A stretch of 64,000 nucleotides of DNA from Silurus meridionalis (Eukaryota > Chordata > Actinopteri > Siluriformes > Siluridae), in assembly GCF_014805685.1 (NCBI RefSeq), contig NC_060885.1, positions 8,988,632 through 9,052,631 of the forward strand, in the 5' to 3' direction. Below are positions 25,455 to 36,850 of the stretch, one piece after another. Every line of letters begins with the position of its first letter. The first letter of the stretch is position 1. A program made the translations under genes and the position numbers. The notes under the pieces were generated by a model. The model searched no databases. It had not been told where the DNA came from and saw only the letters and a program-made list of their open reading frames with translations.

Positions 25455-26830
25455 TTCATTAAACATCACCTCATCTTTTTCTTTTCTTCTGCCAATGCAA
25501 CCCCAGCTAATTCATTAAACGTTGAAGTTATTATTCCTTCCTAACTGTTTAGGCAGGTTCTTCTACACCTTGTTCCACATACCTAAATCATTTTAATTCA
25601 TGCTTCCCTTTGCCTTATCTCTCCAAACCTTGCTTTCTCAGAATCCATATCTTTTGCTAGTTATTAAACTTCCACCCAGTGCTCCTTTTCTTAATTACAG
25701 TACAATGAACAGTGTACACTGCTGGATGAACACTGCTAAAAAAAGAAGAAGCTGTAATCCTATTTGAACCACCAAAGATATTAGATATTCAGAATTAGTG
25801 CTTATGGGTTTGGTGTGTACAATTCTAGGTGGTAGACTACTGATACATGTAGGTGAATATCTATGTATCTGTATGTGTCTGCAAACAACATTTGCTCTGC
25901 ATGCCTCTTTCAGGTCTCAGTTATAACTTTGAAGTTATTTCAGTGGTTCCTGATGCTGTACCTGCTCCCATTTCACCATCATTATCACAACAACTACACA
26001 AATGGTGCCATCTGTGTGCAGCCTTCTGTGCTTTGGCAGCCCACAGGCCTATACATAACGAAGATTTTGCTTTAGGCACATATTCTCTATATATCTTAGC
26101 CGAACATCTAAAATCTTTCACTAGACTGACCAGGAAGTGAATAACACCAAAGGCAACTCCCAGGGTACAGGGTATGCAAGGTGAGAAGGTTATATAGGGG
26201 GTACATTAATAAAATATGGCTTTTCAAAGTCTCTTCAGTATACACCTGTTTGTAGTCTGGGTTGAGATGATCCCTAGATTCCCTTCTCTTTACACTCACT
26301 CATCCAACAGTCTCAGAGAGATAGAGCAGGACATAATTACCCTGATTTAATAGTATGGGGTTAGTAATGTCCATTTCCCTATACTGTTTTGTATTCATCT
26401 CATAGTCTGTATTAGAGGTTGCATTATAAAATCCTTCCAATTTAGGGAAACTGCTCATGCTGACTTTCAGTTTAAATTTAAATAAAGATACAGCTTTTCG
26501 GATGCACTTAACAAATACAAATATTGTCATTATGCTAAGCCTCTAGTCGGCATACATGATATCCAATTTTTGGATTTGGCCCAGTTTTTGTATAAAGTTT
26601 AAATTCTGTAGGTCAAGTTGTGACTCATCAACTGCTTGTCCGTATTCACATCGAAGTCCCCAAATATTATGTTAATTTGCTTGATTAAAATATATCTGCC
26701 AAACTGTGGTGTCTAGAGGACTGTCTCCACTTATATCTTTATGATTGTGCACTTGAACCACTTTTTACTTTCTGATCACGTACAGTCAGCCTCTCTTATA
26801 CTTTACGAATAAGAGATGGCTAGCATTAGA
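24653..26830. other. Intergenic with TTTA microsatellite, no gene seen
   Basis: 24660-24880 looks like part of an unassigned dispersed repeat. (TTTA)n lies at 25408-25457. The ORF at 25853-26140 and its overlaps have no recognisable domain. Confidence 0.5.
25408..25457. repeat. (TTTA)n microsatellite
   Basis: About 12 perfect TTTA units. Confidence 0.95.
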
Positions 26831-27135
26831 CTGTACCATTTTAAGCACGTGGTAATTAAGTTGGCTGTTAGAAATGATCATCTTAAGGCAAACAGAAGGA
26901 TTAAGTGTTTATGCAAAGTCATTTAAATGATTACAAATAAGACTGGCTGAAGAGTTTTAAAAAAAGTCCTGTGACCTTATTATCTGTGAAAGCAACCCTC
27001 TTCAGAGTGCTTCCCCAGCACTGGGTGATATGCCACTGTTCTGCTGTTAAGATGATGCCTTCATTAGCATGCCTGGGAATTCTCAGACTTCTTCAGTGCA
27101 AAGACTTATGGACAAGTATAGTGATAGGCCTTAAG
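26831..27135. promoter_or_regulatory. Candidate conserved non-coding element
   Basis: Complex sequence with CACGTGGTAATTAAG (E-box beside TAATTA) near 26850, TCATTTAAATGATTAC near 26920, and TTCATTAGCATGCCTGG (POU-like) near 27060. The plus ORF at 26971-27165 has no domain. Function inferred. Confidence 0.35.
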
Positions 27136-28109
27136 CATAATACTATTTTTTTTTTAATTCTTTAGTTTTCTCAGTGTCTTCAATTCAATTTCACAGTCTC
27201 TCATGTATATCTGAATCATCTATAAATAACTACCACCTCTGAATGATCCATCAGTGGTAAAACAATTGTGGAATTTGGAATGATAATTGTCAAGGCAGGA
27301 ATCCACGTTTTATGGGGTATTCTTTTTCTCCTATGGGGTACATTATTGTCCTACAAATTTTACTGAAAAAAAAAAACAACTTTCCTCTGACTAACTGAAG
27401 AGGTGAGCTCCATCACTTTGGAACAATACTCCAAAGCAGAAACATTTGCTCACAATATTGAATGGGAAAGATCCATTGCCTGTCAGTATCTTTGTTTTAG
27501 TATTATGATTAAGCCTTATAGCACTGCATTAAACATATCACACATTCCAATAGACAAAAAGACATTCATGAATGCTAATAATTCAAGTTCAAGTGTTTTC
27601 ACTCCATAATTATGCTTTGCCTGCAAATAAAAAACATGGAAAATCAGCACTATTTTTTACACATTATTTTGCTGGGTGTATTTACTTCTAGGTTGTCCAC
27701 AGTTATTTAGTGAGTGAGGAAGTAAATAGAATAAAATATTCACACTTTACATCCACCCATATATTGCATTTAATGTATAGATGCCTTCATTAACCTCTGA
27801 TTATGTGTTCTGGATGTTTTCTTGAGAATTAAACACCAGTGCTTACAAAAAAAAAATTTGTCTGCATAAATCTAATCTATGAGCTAGAAAGCAATCAGCA
27901 CCAGGCTTCAGACTTCATGCCATTTTGTGTTAAAATGCATTATCTTACTGCACAGGATTTATCAGGACGGAATAAATGTAGTTTTATCACAGAAATAACA
28001 CAAGGACAAATACAAATATCATAAATGATTTTACATATACAATAGGTGCTGTATAAATGTGCAATGTAAATTAAATGTATTTTGGTAGGTATGTATATAT
28101 GATTTAACA
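27136..28109. other. Intergenic, no gene seen
   Basis: AT-rich with no recognised repeat or coding region. Confidence 0.5.
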
Positions 28110-28262
28110 TACGCTATAGACAAAGGTTTGACCACAGTTTGTATGTGCTGATGTAGGATTAGGAGGCCTGGGGTGCAGGAGCATTTCAAATAATTCCAAA
28201 GGTGTTCAGTAGAGTATAGGGATAGAGGGATATTATAAGGATAGAGATCTATTGCAGGCCAC
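28110..28262 (-). mobile_element. Tc1-like remnant
   Basis: CTATAGACAAAGGTTTGACC then AGGAGGCCTGGGGTGCAGGA and CCAAAGGTGTTCAGTAGAG match, on the minus strand, the terminus and transposase 3' part of the family seen at 6744-7200. Confidence 0.6.
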
Positions 28263-28408
28263 TTAAGAGTTACAGTATTGTTTAGACTTATGTTTAGTGT
28301 AGTTATAGTGTATTATTATACCCCTCATTCTCTACACATATTATTTACATGTATCTATAAATACCTTAAAGTACATCCTGCCTTATATTTCACATTCAAG
28401 TATATATA

Positions 28409-28956
28409 CAGTACAGACCAAAAGTTTGGACACACCTTCTCATTCAAAGAGTTTTCTTTATTTTCATGACTATGAAAATTGTAGAGTCACACTGAAGGCA
28501 TCAAGGGCTATTTGACCAAGAAGGAGAGTGATGGGGTGCTGCGCCAGATGACCTGGCCTCCACAATCACCGGACCTGAACCCAATCGAGATGGTTTAGGG
28601 GTGAGCTGGACCACAGAGTGAAGGCAAAAGGGCCAACAAGTGCCAAGCATCTCTCGGGGAACTCCTTCAAGACTGTTGGAAGACCATTTCAGGTGACTAC
28701 CTCTTGAAGCTCATCAAGAGAATGCCAAGAGTGTGCAAAGCAGTAATCAAAGCAAAAGGTGGCTACTTTGAAGAACCTAGAATATGACATTTTTCAGTTG
28801 TTTCACACTTTTTTGTTATGTATATAATTCCATATATAATTCCACATGTGTTAATTCATAGTTTTGATGCCTTCAGTGTGAATCTACAATTTTCATAGTC
28901 ATGAAAATAAAGAAAACTCTTTGAATGAGAAGGTGTGTCCAAACTTTTGGTCTGTG

Positions 28957-28959
<3 letters not shown>
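28409..28959 (+). mobile_element. 551-bp Tc1-like deletion derivative with long inverted repeats
   Basis: The outer about 85 bases are inverted repeats with only two differences by eye (ACCAAAAGTTTGGACACACC at each end), and TA flanks both. Between them is the 3' part of a Tc1 transposase reading TWPPQSPDLNPIEM, then HLLKLI-type spacing and MPRVCKAVIKAKGGYFEE. SPDLNPIE holds the last catalytic E, and a TAG closely follows it. The first two catalytic D residues and the DNA-binding region are deleted, so it cannot mobilise itself but could be mobilised in trans. Confidence 0.85.

Positions 28960-29029
<70 letters not shown>
28960..29029. repeat. (TA)n microsatellite
   Basis: About 34 TA units abutting the right end of the Tc1 derivative, which itself inserted in TA repeat. 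Confidence 0.95.
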
Positions 29030-29030
<1 letters not shown>

Positions 29031-29205
29031 CATACATATTTGTTTATTCAGCTTTTGCACATTTTTTTCAATGCCATAGCCTTATATCCTTTTACCCTTA
29101 CAACAGTGTCTGTACATTTCTCACTGCCATAGGGTTATAACTATTTACTTGTACTTTGCAACAGTGCTGACACATCTCTTCACATAGCCTTTATATTTAT
29201 TCACT

Positions 29206-29206
<1 letters not shown>

Positions 29207-29244
<38 letters not shown>
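29207..29244. repeat. (CA)n microsatellite
   Basis: About 18 CA units. Confidence 0.95.
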
Positions 29245-29246
<2 letters not shown>

Positions 29247-29279
29247 AAATTTTATTAATTTATTCCCAACAGTTTATTA

Positions 29280-29860
29280 TCTTCTTTTCGTAGTGTTTCT
29301 CTTGGCTGCACTGCTTCCAGTAGGTGTATGTGTCCAATCAGATTTCAGCCTCTATGTGCTGCCATGTCAATCTAATCTGCCCAGGGCCTTCAAAGTCAGT
29401 ACTGCTGGCCCTTTTACTATAGAGAATATTATCAATGGGTCTGTTTCTTTAACCAATCAGATTTCAGTTTCACCTCACAGGGCAGCTAGCTGGCCCAGAA
29501 TAGTGCCAGCATTTTTCCGTCCTCTGATTGGTTGGTCAGAGGGAAACTGTTACAGCCAAGTTCGACTGGCAAAACAGGTCTGTAGCGCACTGCAGATATT
29601 AATACATCAAAATTAGACTTTTTTATGCCTAGAGAGGAAGAGAAATTGATTTGGTCTCGGACAAACTTAAAATTTAAGTTTTCAGAAAAGCTAGACATCG
29701 TGAGCAGGTCGGCCAACCCTGAATCTAGCTAGCTTGTCTCAGCCCGGGAAATAGTTTGTTTGCCACTTCCAGACCAGTAATTATGAGCGGTACCACTGGT
29801 TTACAGCCTCTGAGAAGCAGTGCAAATTATGAGTATGCATCTCTGGTGAGTAGGTTGTAT
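29280..29860 (+). mobile_element. hAT-type transposon 5' region (TTF-type zinc-finger gene), broken
   Basis: From 29704 the plus strand reads AGRPTLNLASLSQPGK, stop, FVCHFQTSNYERYHW, FTASEKQCKL. Family knowledge places this at the N-terminal TTF-type zinc-finger region of a hAT transposase. Upstream, in another frame from ATG 29625, lie SRTNLKFKFSEKLDIV and neighbours, so one frameshift and one TAG (29752-29754) break the gene. CTCTGGTGAGTAGG at about 29850 looks like its intron donor. The 29330-29560 region has two CCAAT-type boxes in opposite orientations (ACCAATCAG, GATTGGTTGG) and may be its old promoter. Confidence 0.65.
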
Positions 29861-29889
29861 TTTGTATGTTTTTGTCATGTTATTAGACA

Positions 29890-30312
29890 AATATTGATTC
29901 TGAACTGCTCCAGATGATGTAGGTGGCACAGTAGCGGTGGAAGTATAGAGATTTCAAGATTTTTATTTTGAACATAAATACGCTGCACCTGTCTATAAGC
30001 CGCAGGTGTCTATATTGAAACTAATGAACTTTACACAGGCTTTAACGAAAGACAGTGTCTGTTACACAGTGTAACGGGTAATATATGTTGTGGCTCCTTT
30101 AAGAGCAAAGCGGCATTTTGGGAATAGCCTGCCGCCGCATTTTTCCAGTATTACTGCATGTGTGCAAGACCGAGGAATATGTCTTTATTATTTTCTGATG
30201 CTCATTTCTAAGTTTCTTTGACTAACCCGTAACGCTGTTGCCAAAAAAAAAAAAAAAAGCACGAGTTTTTGAAACCTGGGAAAAAAGTAGCGGCTTATAG
30301 TCCGAAAAATAC
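29890..30312. mobile_element. Teleost MITE-like repeat (TAGTCCGAAAAATACGGTA end)
   Basis: The right end CGGCTTATAGTCCGAAAAAT then ACGGTA matches from memory the terminus of a widespread fish repeat. ATAAGCCGCAGG near 29997 is an inner copy of the same word. It abuts a (TATC)n array and lies just 3' of the hAT piece, so it may be nested in it. The left end is not clear. Confidence 0.5.
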
Positions 30313-30313
30313 G

Positions 30314-30434
<121 letters not shown>

Positions 30435-31379
30435 ATCACTTTATAAACCCAACAAGCACAAAAGCTTTGTATAATTTTTCAGATATATATCTATATCACC
30501 CCAAAACAACTGGCATGATGTAATCTACTTGTATTTATAAATTAAAGTAGGAGCACCACTGATAAAGGACCTTTAGGTACAACTCAGACTGTGAGAGACC
30601 TGCTCCTCTCATGCACAAATATTTAAACATTGAGCTTTTGATCATAGACCACTTACTGCACAGGAAATACTTAACAGTAGCCTGTCTCTTTCGTGATCAA
30701 TTGTAACATGCGTCATATTTCTAGCATCCGACAATTGAGTGTAAACTTAAAACATTCATCAGCAGGCTTACGCAATAAAAAAGTGTAATTACCTAGTAGT
30801 GTAGAGTAACACAATCACACTGTATGTGTCTGTTTCAGCACCAGGGGTGCGAGGCATATCTCAGTGTTGTGTTGAATGTTTTTTTGTGTGTCCTACAAGA
30901 CTTTATACAGTATTGGCCTGTTCACCCCACACCATCACCAAAGTGAAAATATTTTGATCACCTCTCACAGAATCCCTGTTTCTATATTTACTTATAGTAT
31001 CAGATTCCAGAAGCTTAGTAAATCTTACTATGCGTTTCTGAAAAAAAATAATGAATGATGCACTGATGTCTGTTTTAAAAATATCTCTCTAGTCTGAATA
31101 ATTTGATCTTGTGTGATCTTGTGTGATTAAATGCATAATATCTAGTTTTTTGATTTGCTTTCTTTTTAAATAGGTTTAGACAGATGATAACTGAGGCTCA
31201 AAAGCAGTAAAAGGCTGCTTTAATGAATGTTTTCAGAAGTGTGCATGATGATGCAGAGGAATTTGTGTTTATGATAAAAGAATCCAACTTAAAACACTTA
31301 ATAGTCTCTGACTAATATATCTATAAACAACCTTCTATTTTTCACAAAATTATGTAATTTTTAAAGAGCTGGTCTCATG
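30435..31379. other. Intergenic, no gene seen
   Basis: 30590-30800 is fairly complex (CATGCGTCATATTTCTAGCA, ATCCGACAATTGAGTG). The rest is AT-rich. Confidence 0.45.
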
Positions 31380-31384
31380 CTATT

Positions 31385-31564
31385 TCATGCATTCTGAGGT
31401 TTTTTTTTTGTTGGATTCTCTAACAAATACACTCTTTTCAGTTTCGTTAAAAAAATTTTTGGAAAGTTTTCTGGAGCATGGCCCTTCATGAGGGGAATTT
31501 CTTGTATGGGCACTTCCAGAAGAGTGCAGCACACAGCAACCAGAGTGAAAACAAGAGCCCTGAC
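31385..31564 (-). CDS. Short ORF with signal-peptide-like start, unknown
   Basis: On the minus strand an ATG at about 31564 opens about 60 codons starting MVRALVFTLVAVCCTLLE, then VPIQEIPLMKGHAPE. A basic residue, then a hydrophobic stretch and small residues, resembles a secretion signal. The rest becomes Lys/Asn-rich and ends in an A-rich tract, which is not protein-like. There is no clear splice donor after the signal region and no recognised family. It could be a first exon, but chance is at least as likely. Confidence 0.15.
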   Translation of the reverse strand, partial: VRALVFTLVAVCCTLLEVPIQEIPLMKGHAPENFPKIFLTKLKRVYLLENPTKKKPQNA

Positions 31565-32039
31565 CATCAACGTGCTTCATTTGGTTTCACCTGCATATGA
31601 AATGCTCTAGAAAAATGTCTCCAAAGAAGTGTGTTTTTTGGATGTGAGGGAAGGAGAACCTTGATCAGTAGCTACCATATAGCCACATACGGCTGTCATT
31701 TTTCATGTTAAATTTCATGTTTCAATTTTTGGATCATATAGTTAGCCATAGTTAATTTAAGACAAAAGGTTTTGTCCCTGCTTTATTTATAGTGATGTCA
31801 CATCTTGCAGACGATCGCTACACAAAAGCTGTGTGTGCCCACAACTCTTTATCTCCACGTATGGCACACCTATAGGTGCTTGACTGTATTTTGAGAGAAG
31901 CAAAAATCTTTCTTTTATTGAGCTGATAAAACTTAAGACTCTTTGGAGATATGAATGATGCAATTCTATATACTGTAGCTACTCAAGATTAACATGAGAT
32001 TGGCCAAAACTGTGTATGTTATGTCTCTTACTTGGTTGA

Positions 32040-32320
32040 TGATTAGTGATTAGCATGTTTGCTTCACACCTTAAGGGCTGAGTGTTTAAATCCCAACTCC
32101 GCCTTGTGTGTCAAGTTTGCATGTTTTTATGCTTCAAAGAAGTTTCTTCTGTGTATTCTGGTTACATCTTTCATGTTAAAGAACTAGGCTGCAGGCAATT
32201 CCCAAATGTTCGTTGTGTGTGTAATTGTGCGTTCCGATGGGCCGGCACGCCGTCTCTCGGATAGTGTCCAGGCTTCCCTGTGACCCCATGTAGGATGAAA
32301 AAAAAAATAGATGGATGTGA
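32040..32320 (+). mobile_element. tRNA-derived SINE with G-A-T-G-rich tail
   Basis: GATTAGTGATTAGCATGTTT then GAGTGTTTAAATCCCAACTC are decayed A- and B-boxes. TCCGCCTTGTGTGTCAAGT, AATTGTGCGTTCCGATGG and GGCTTCCCTGTGACCCCATG follow in the order of a common fish SINE (Mermaid-like, from memory). It ends in an A-run and ATGGATG. Old and non-functional. Confidence 0.65.
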
Positions 32321-32528
32321 TGTTTGATGGATTGCACTGTGTATGAAAGTGTCTCTCTATATTTCTTTGTCTTGTCTCTTCTCTTTTGAAATACCTTTCA
32401 CTCTAACTATAGCACTAGTGGGGTTTTTATTATCTGTGCCACGAAATGACAGAAGCAGAAATAAGGCTTTTTTTTAATTCTTTAGTGAATTAATTTGAAT
32501 TACTTTTTACTATTGGAAGTAACAGCCT

Positions 32529-32533
<5 letters not shown>

Positions 32534-32591
<58 letters not shown>
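32534..32591. repeat. (CT)n microsatellite
   Basis: About 29 CT units. Confidence 0.97.
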
Positions 32592-32595
<4 letters not shown>

Positions 32596-32849
32596 CTCTC
32601 TTTCTTTCTCCTGAAGCATAAATCATGGAACTACATGAACTGACTTAGATACAGACTTTGAAAATGCAGTGAAAAGACCTAATTTACCACAAGGCCCATT
32701 TTCTCTATTTTAATACCTAAGGGTCATTTTAAGTTGTAAAGACATTTAAGAGATTCAAGAGTTTGTAATTTTTACATACAGATAAAACATAAATTACAAA
32801 ATTGTACAGTGTGCAATGTAAACATGGAAGACATGCATGTGCAAAGTCC

Positions 32850-32960
32850 TACAGGGAAGTGGTAGTTCAGTGCTTAAGATGTTGTTGTTCTAATTACAAA
32901 GTTATCAGTTTAAAACCCAGTACCAGCAAGCTACCACTTCTAGGCCCTTGAGTAAGGCCC
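32850..32960 (+). mobile_element. tRNA-headed SINE fragment
   Basis: AGTGGTAGTTCAGTGCTTAA, then CAGTTTAAAACCCAGTACC, then AAGCTACCACTTCTAGGCCC and TGAGTAAGGCCCTTGA match the head and body of the SINE at 20255-20440, on the opposite strand. The L2-type tail is missing because the DIRS end begins right after it. Confidence 0.55.
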
Positions 32961-32972
32961 TTGAAAGTCTCT

Positions 32973-33480
32973 AGGTTATGTATGTAACCCCAGTTCCCAA
33001 AGGCAACGAGACGCTGCGTCCGGACGCTTTGGGAACACGACTGCATTGTCCATGCTTTGAGTAATGAGTCTAATCAGTCAAAATTGAAGACAGGTTGTCA
33101 CCGGCGAGGTGACGTCACGACAAGGGAGTATAAAGCGCACCTGCAGAGAAGACGGCTTTAGCTTCTGTAAACGTGAAGGAAGCGCTGAAGGGGCGACGGA
33201 GGTTTTGTTCCCTCAGGAAACTAGGGTTACATACATAACCTAAAGACATTCCTTTTCAACGCTTTGGGAACAAGAGTCCAATAACATCAAAGGACAGAGA
33301 TGCAAGGAGTGGCACAGGGGTCAAGGTTGTAAAACCTGGCAAAGGTGAGCAGGGTGAACCACCGCAGCGTCACAGAGGTCTTGGAGGGACACTCCAGAGG
33401 ACCAAGCCTTAGAGGCTGCCACACTCTGGGTCGAGTGAAGTCTCGGCCAAAGGCTCTAAGGGAGGCTCGGATAAAGGAAA
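32973..33480 (-). mobile_element. DIRS-type tyrosine-recombinase element, terminal part
   Basis: AGGTTATGTATGTAACCC (32973-32990) and its exact reverse complement (33224-33241) bound a 269-bp CpG-rich module that holds TGACGTCACGACAAGG. Next to it, on the minus strand at about 33260-33460, is a broken C-terminus of a tyrosine recombinase: ASKAWSSGVSLQDLCDAA in one frame, then TFARFYNLDPCA in another. The tyrosine in RFYNL sits where the nucleophile of DIRS recombinases lies. Inverted terminal repeats beside such a gene fit DIRS structure. The rest of the element is not in sight. Family call by motif memory. Confidence 0.65.
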
Positions 33481-35230
33481 TTTAGGATTTAGGAAAGAAT
33501 CCTAAAGAATTTTAACATGGGGGCACTCAGGTCCTTTGTTTCCCCACGTCCAACCTGAGAATTTAGGTCAGTCAAATACAGCAAATACAGCAGAAATAAA
33601 AAAAGAAAAGAAAGTAAGTATATCAATAGCATCTTGACGATTTCTTTCAAAAACAAACACTTGCATTTAAGAGAGAAAATAATTAGGGATAAAGAAGAAG
33701 ACTGAAGAAGGACAGTTTTTTCCTTTGCTTTCAAATGTAATATAAAAGCAAAGTTTTCAAACATGGTTGGAGTGGTCTTCAATTTCAGTGCTTTCATTCG
33801 AGGTAACATTGAGAGATAAAAAAAGATTAAGTGTTCATACACAGATACGTTTTTGCAATGGAGAACATGTTGTATAAAAAGTTGCCTTTTTGTTTTTACT
33901 TCATAGACATTGGTGAGTACATGACTATTTGCACTTGGTATTTTATGCCGATTTTTGCAACATTGTATATATTGATAAATGGATAGAACATATAATTGAT
34001 TGTTTTAGATTCATAAACCAAGTTCTGTTTTTATAGTAAAATGATGAACCCTCTCACATTATTCCTCACATAAGCAGTTTTGTTTCACGAAGTTGTCTGG
34101 TGGTGATGGTGACAAGAATCTAAGATCGCCTGTAGGCACACCTATCAGGCACTGGAGTCACTGAGGCTGACAAAATGCACAGGCTTGCCAGGGAAACTTT
34201 GGTGTACTTCAGTGTTACTATAGCGACTGCTACCACTAAGGTGCCTGAAATAGTTCTGAGGAAGCTTTATAGAAGAAACCAGAAAAAATATGCCAATAAA
34301 CACATTTACATGCTTGGTTAATCTGAAGGCTTATTTATATTATTATTAATTCATTATAAGCAAAACTGAGGCATTGCCAAAAGCCAGGATTTTAATATGC
34401 AGCAAAATTTATTAGGCATTTACTATTATTTATTCGGTTTTTCATTTGGATGAATCCTTCACAAATAGTTGAACAGTAATGAAGTTTTCTATGATACTGT
34501 ACTTTTTGGGAAATGTTAATGTTAGTATGCTACATTGCACATCTTGTTCTATTATGATGCAGAGAAACATCCCATTTCTCCTTTGCAGTGAATACATTAA
34601 TTCTTGTCATGTCATATTCGGATAGCAATTGTAAGTGCAGATATTCTTTCTATCACAAGTGCTAACATGCACAAACAACAAGACAAAAAAATGATGAGGC
34701 ATGAACAAGAAACAATGACCACCAAGAAGGACAATCACGGAAGGACAAACATGAGACGATGATTGTGGTGCACAGTGAAATAAATACAAGATGTGACTGA
34801 ACAAAAAAATGTGAAACAGGTGCAAAAATCATGTGTCATGAAAAAAGGAAGAGCAGTAGCTGATGAAAAACATTGTTCTGTGGCTTAAACATGACAGTTG
34901 TGTTAAAAGCTAACCTGAGTCCACATGCGAAACCCCACAATTTAGAGCGAGACATGCACTTTGTGTCTGTAGGATGGAACGTTGAATTGCATAAATTATT
35001 AAAACATAGTTCTTATATATCAGTACTTTAACTTTGGATACTTATATACATTCAAAAACAACTTTTGTACTTTTACTGGTGTAATATTTTTCAGCAGATT
35101 TGTAGCTTTATTCAAGTACAGGAATAGTCTATTCCATCCACCGCTGTGAATTTCAGTGTTATCTTTCCATCTCTGTACAATCAAATTCTGAACCTACAGA
35201 GTATAATGGCTCTGGGGCTGAATATAAATT
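33481..35230. other. Intergenic, no firm gene
   Basis: A minus ORF of 117 codons (33489-33842) is leucine/lysine-rich with a hydrophobic stretch, but it is low-complexity and unsupported. 34085-34290 is complex sequence with no domain. 34610-34900 (A- and C-rich) resembles part of an unassigned dispersed repeat. Confidence 0.4.
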
Positions 35231-35232
35231 CA

Positions 35233-35442
35233 TCAAAAAAAGACAACGTCTTGGAGTATAGGAGGTGGATGGGTTCTACCTATGGCGATTGGACGTTCTA
35301 TTGCTTCCTGCTGCTCGACTGATGCATTTCTGTTGTGTGCTGATAGGATAGAAATGCACTGTTCTTCTGAGATGAATGTAAGCGGCTTCCCTCGGCCTGT
35401 CTTTCCCAATGTACCAAACTGTCCTTCAGACATATTGCTCAA
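35233..35442 (-). CDS. ORF of unknown origin with coding-like composition
   Basis: It reads SEGQFGTLGKTGRGKPLTFI, then SEEQCISILSAHNRNASVEQ on the minus strand. Composition is more even than in other ORFs of the window and a CpG-bearing stretch underlies it. I do not recognise the family. Most likely it is a remnant of a mobile-element ORF. Confidence 0.2.
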   Translation of the reverse strand: MSNMSEGQFGTLGKTGRGKPLTFISEEQCISILSAHNRNASVEQQEAIERPIAIGRTHPPPILQDVVFF

Positions 35443-36539
35443 TTCTTTTTATTTTTTTACTGCAAAAAGAAATCATAAAGCCCTGATGCAAAAAAAAAAA
35501 AACAAAGCAAAATATCTCTCTCTTGCAGTTTATCTTTTGCAACAAAATGACTGACAGCACAATATTCAGGAAATTTACTGCATTGTAGTTTTCAATTAGC
35601 TACATGGTATTATCTATTGAGCTCTGTGTGGGAGAGGGAGTTAAACTTGTTAAATGTGAAATGAAACCTGTCTAATAGATTATGACCACCAAAAAGATTT
35701 CCAGGTCCCTTTTCGGAAAAATGAACGGAAAACCTTTACTTTCAATAGAAATTGCACATTTGAATATAGAAAATAAATTTGATTTTAAAAAACGATATGT
35801 CACATTTCCAGAAACAAAAATTCACAATGTGAGCAGTTTTGCATCCTAAAATTTGGTCACTGTTTATTTTGAGTTTTGTAGTTTTTCATGAATGTGGGTT
35901 TTTCTGGAGTCTCCAGTTTCCTCTTAGCTTTCATAGGTATAGAGATGGAATGGGTATATTGTGTATAAGTGTTTCTGGAACAGGGTTTGGACCTGGATAT
36001 AGTGGATACTTGTCATGTAATGATGCAGATAGGCATATGCAAAGACAGATTATATAATTACAGAGCAAACGTACAACAATAAGGATAAAAAAAGACACAA
36101 AGTAACTCAAGACATGACAAGAAATCCATAACCTGAGCATGAAAACAAGGACCATCAAAGATAAACATCCAAGGTGAGAATTTAATACATGTGCTTATTA
36201 GCAGTGAATGTAAAACAAATGCAAAGAAACTCACATGACATGTTTAGTAAAGTGTAGTGTCTGATTGAAAATGTAATCCTTGGCTAATCCTTGGCTTCAT
36301 TACTGAAGATGAATGTGTGAATTATTTGCATTTCTCAAAATATCACTGACATGCATAGGCAATCACAGGGTTCCCAGGTCTTTACTTCTGCAGGTGCATT
36401 ACAGCCACTGCAAGTATTTATTAAGTTCTAAAATGAGCATTTTCTACTCAACTTAATAAGATGTTATTTAGGTGGCAGGTGTTTTAGTGGAAATTGAACA
36501 TGTACTGTTATACTGTTGAGGTAAGTTTCACACTTATTC
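35443..36539. other. Intergenic, no gene seen
   Basis: AT-rich. 36060-36240 is A/C-rich and may belong to the same unassigned repeat as 34610-34900. Confidence 0.45.
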
Positions 36540-36850
36540 AGACATTTAATCATCGCTGTATTTCATCAAGGATTTTGTTTGGCCACCACATTTTTACAGA
36601 CATTTGAAGAAAGATTAAGACAGAAAATGCATTGAATGAGCCAACAAACTGTCTGCTTGTGAGCGGTGTTTAAAAACTGTTGCTTGAATGACACAAAAGA
36701 AACCCAATTAAATGTGTTCGGTTCATCTGGCAGCTTTATCTGACACCAAATGTCATCATTTTGACTGTGGTAAGCAGTCGTATGAAAAGCAGTCAAGTAG
36801 ACAATGTTGCAATAAATCATTGTGTGACAGCCAGTGTTAGAATGTTGTAT
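36540..36850. promoter_or_regulatory. Possible conserved non-coding element
   Basis: Complex, non-repetitive sequence (TTGAATGAGCCAACAAACTG, AGCAGTCGTATGAAAAGC). No coding frame is credible. Weak call, by texture only. Confidence 0.25.

Noticed and set aside
29480..29716. Minus-strand 76-codon ORF as a gene
   Set aside because: The plus strand reads as a hAT transposase start, so the minus ORF is a shadow.
33489..33842. 117-codon minus-strand ORF with leucine-rich hydrophobic segment, as a membrane protein
   Set aside because: Low complexity, no start or splice support, no recognised family.
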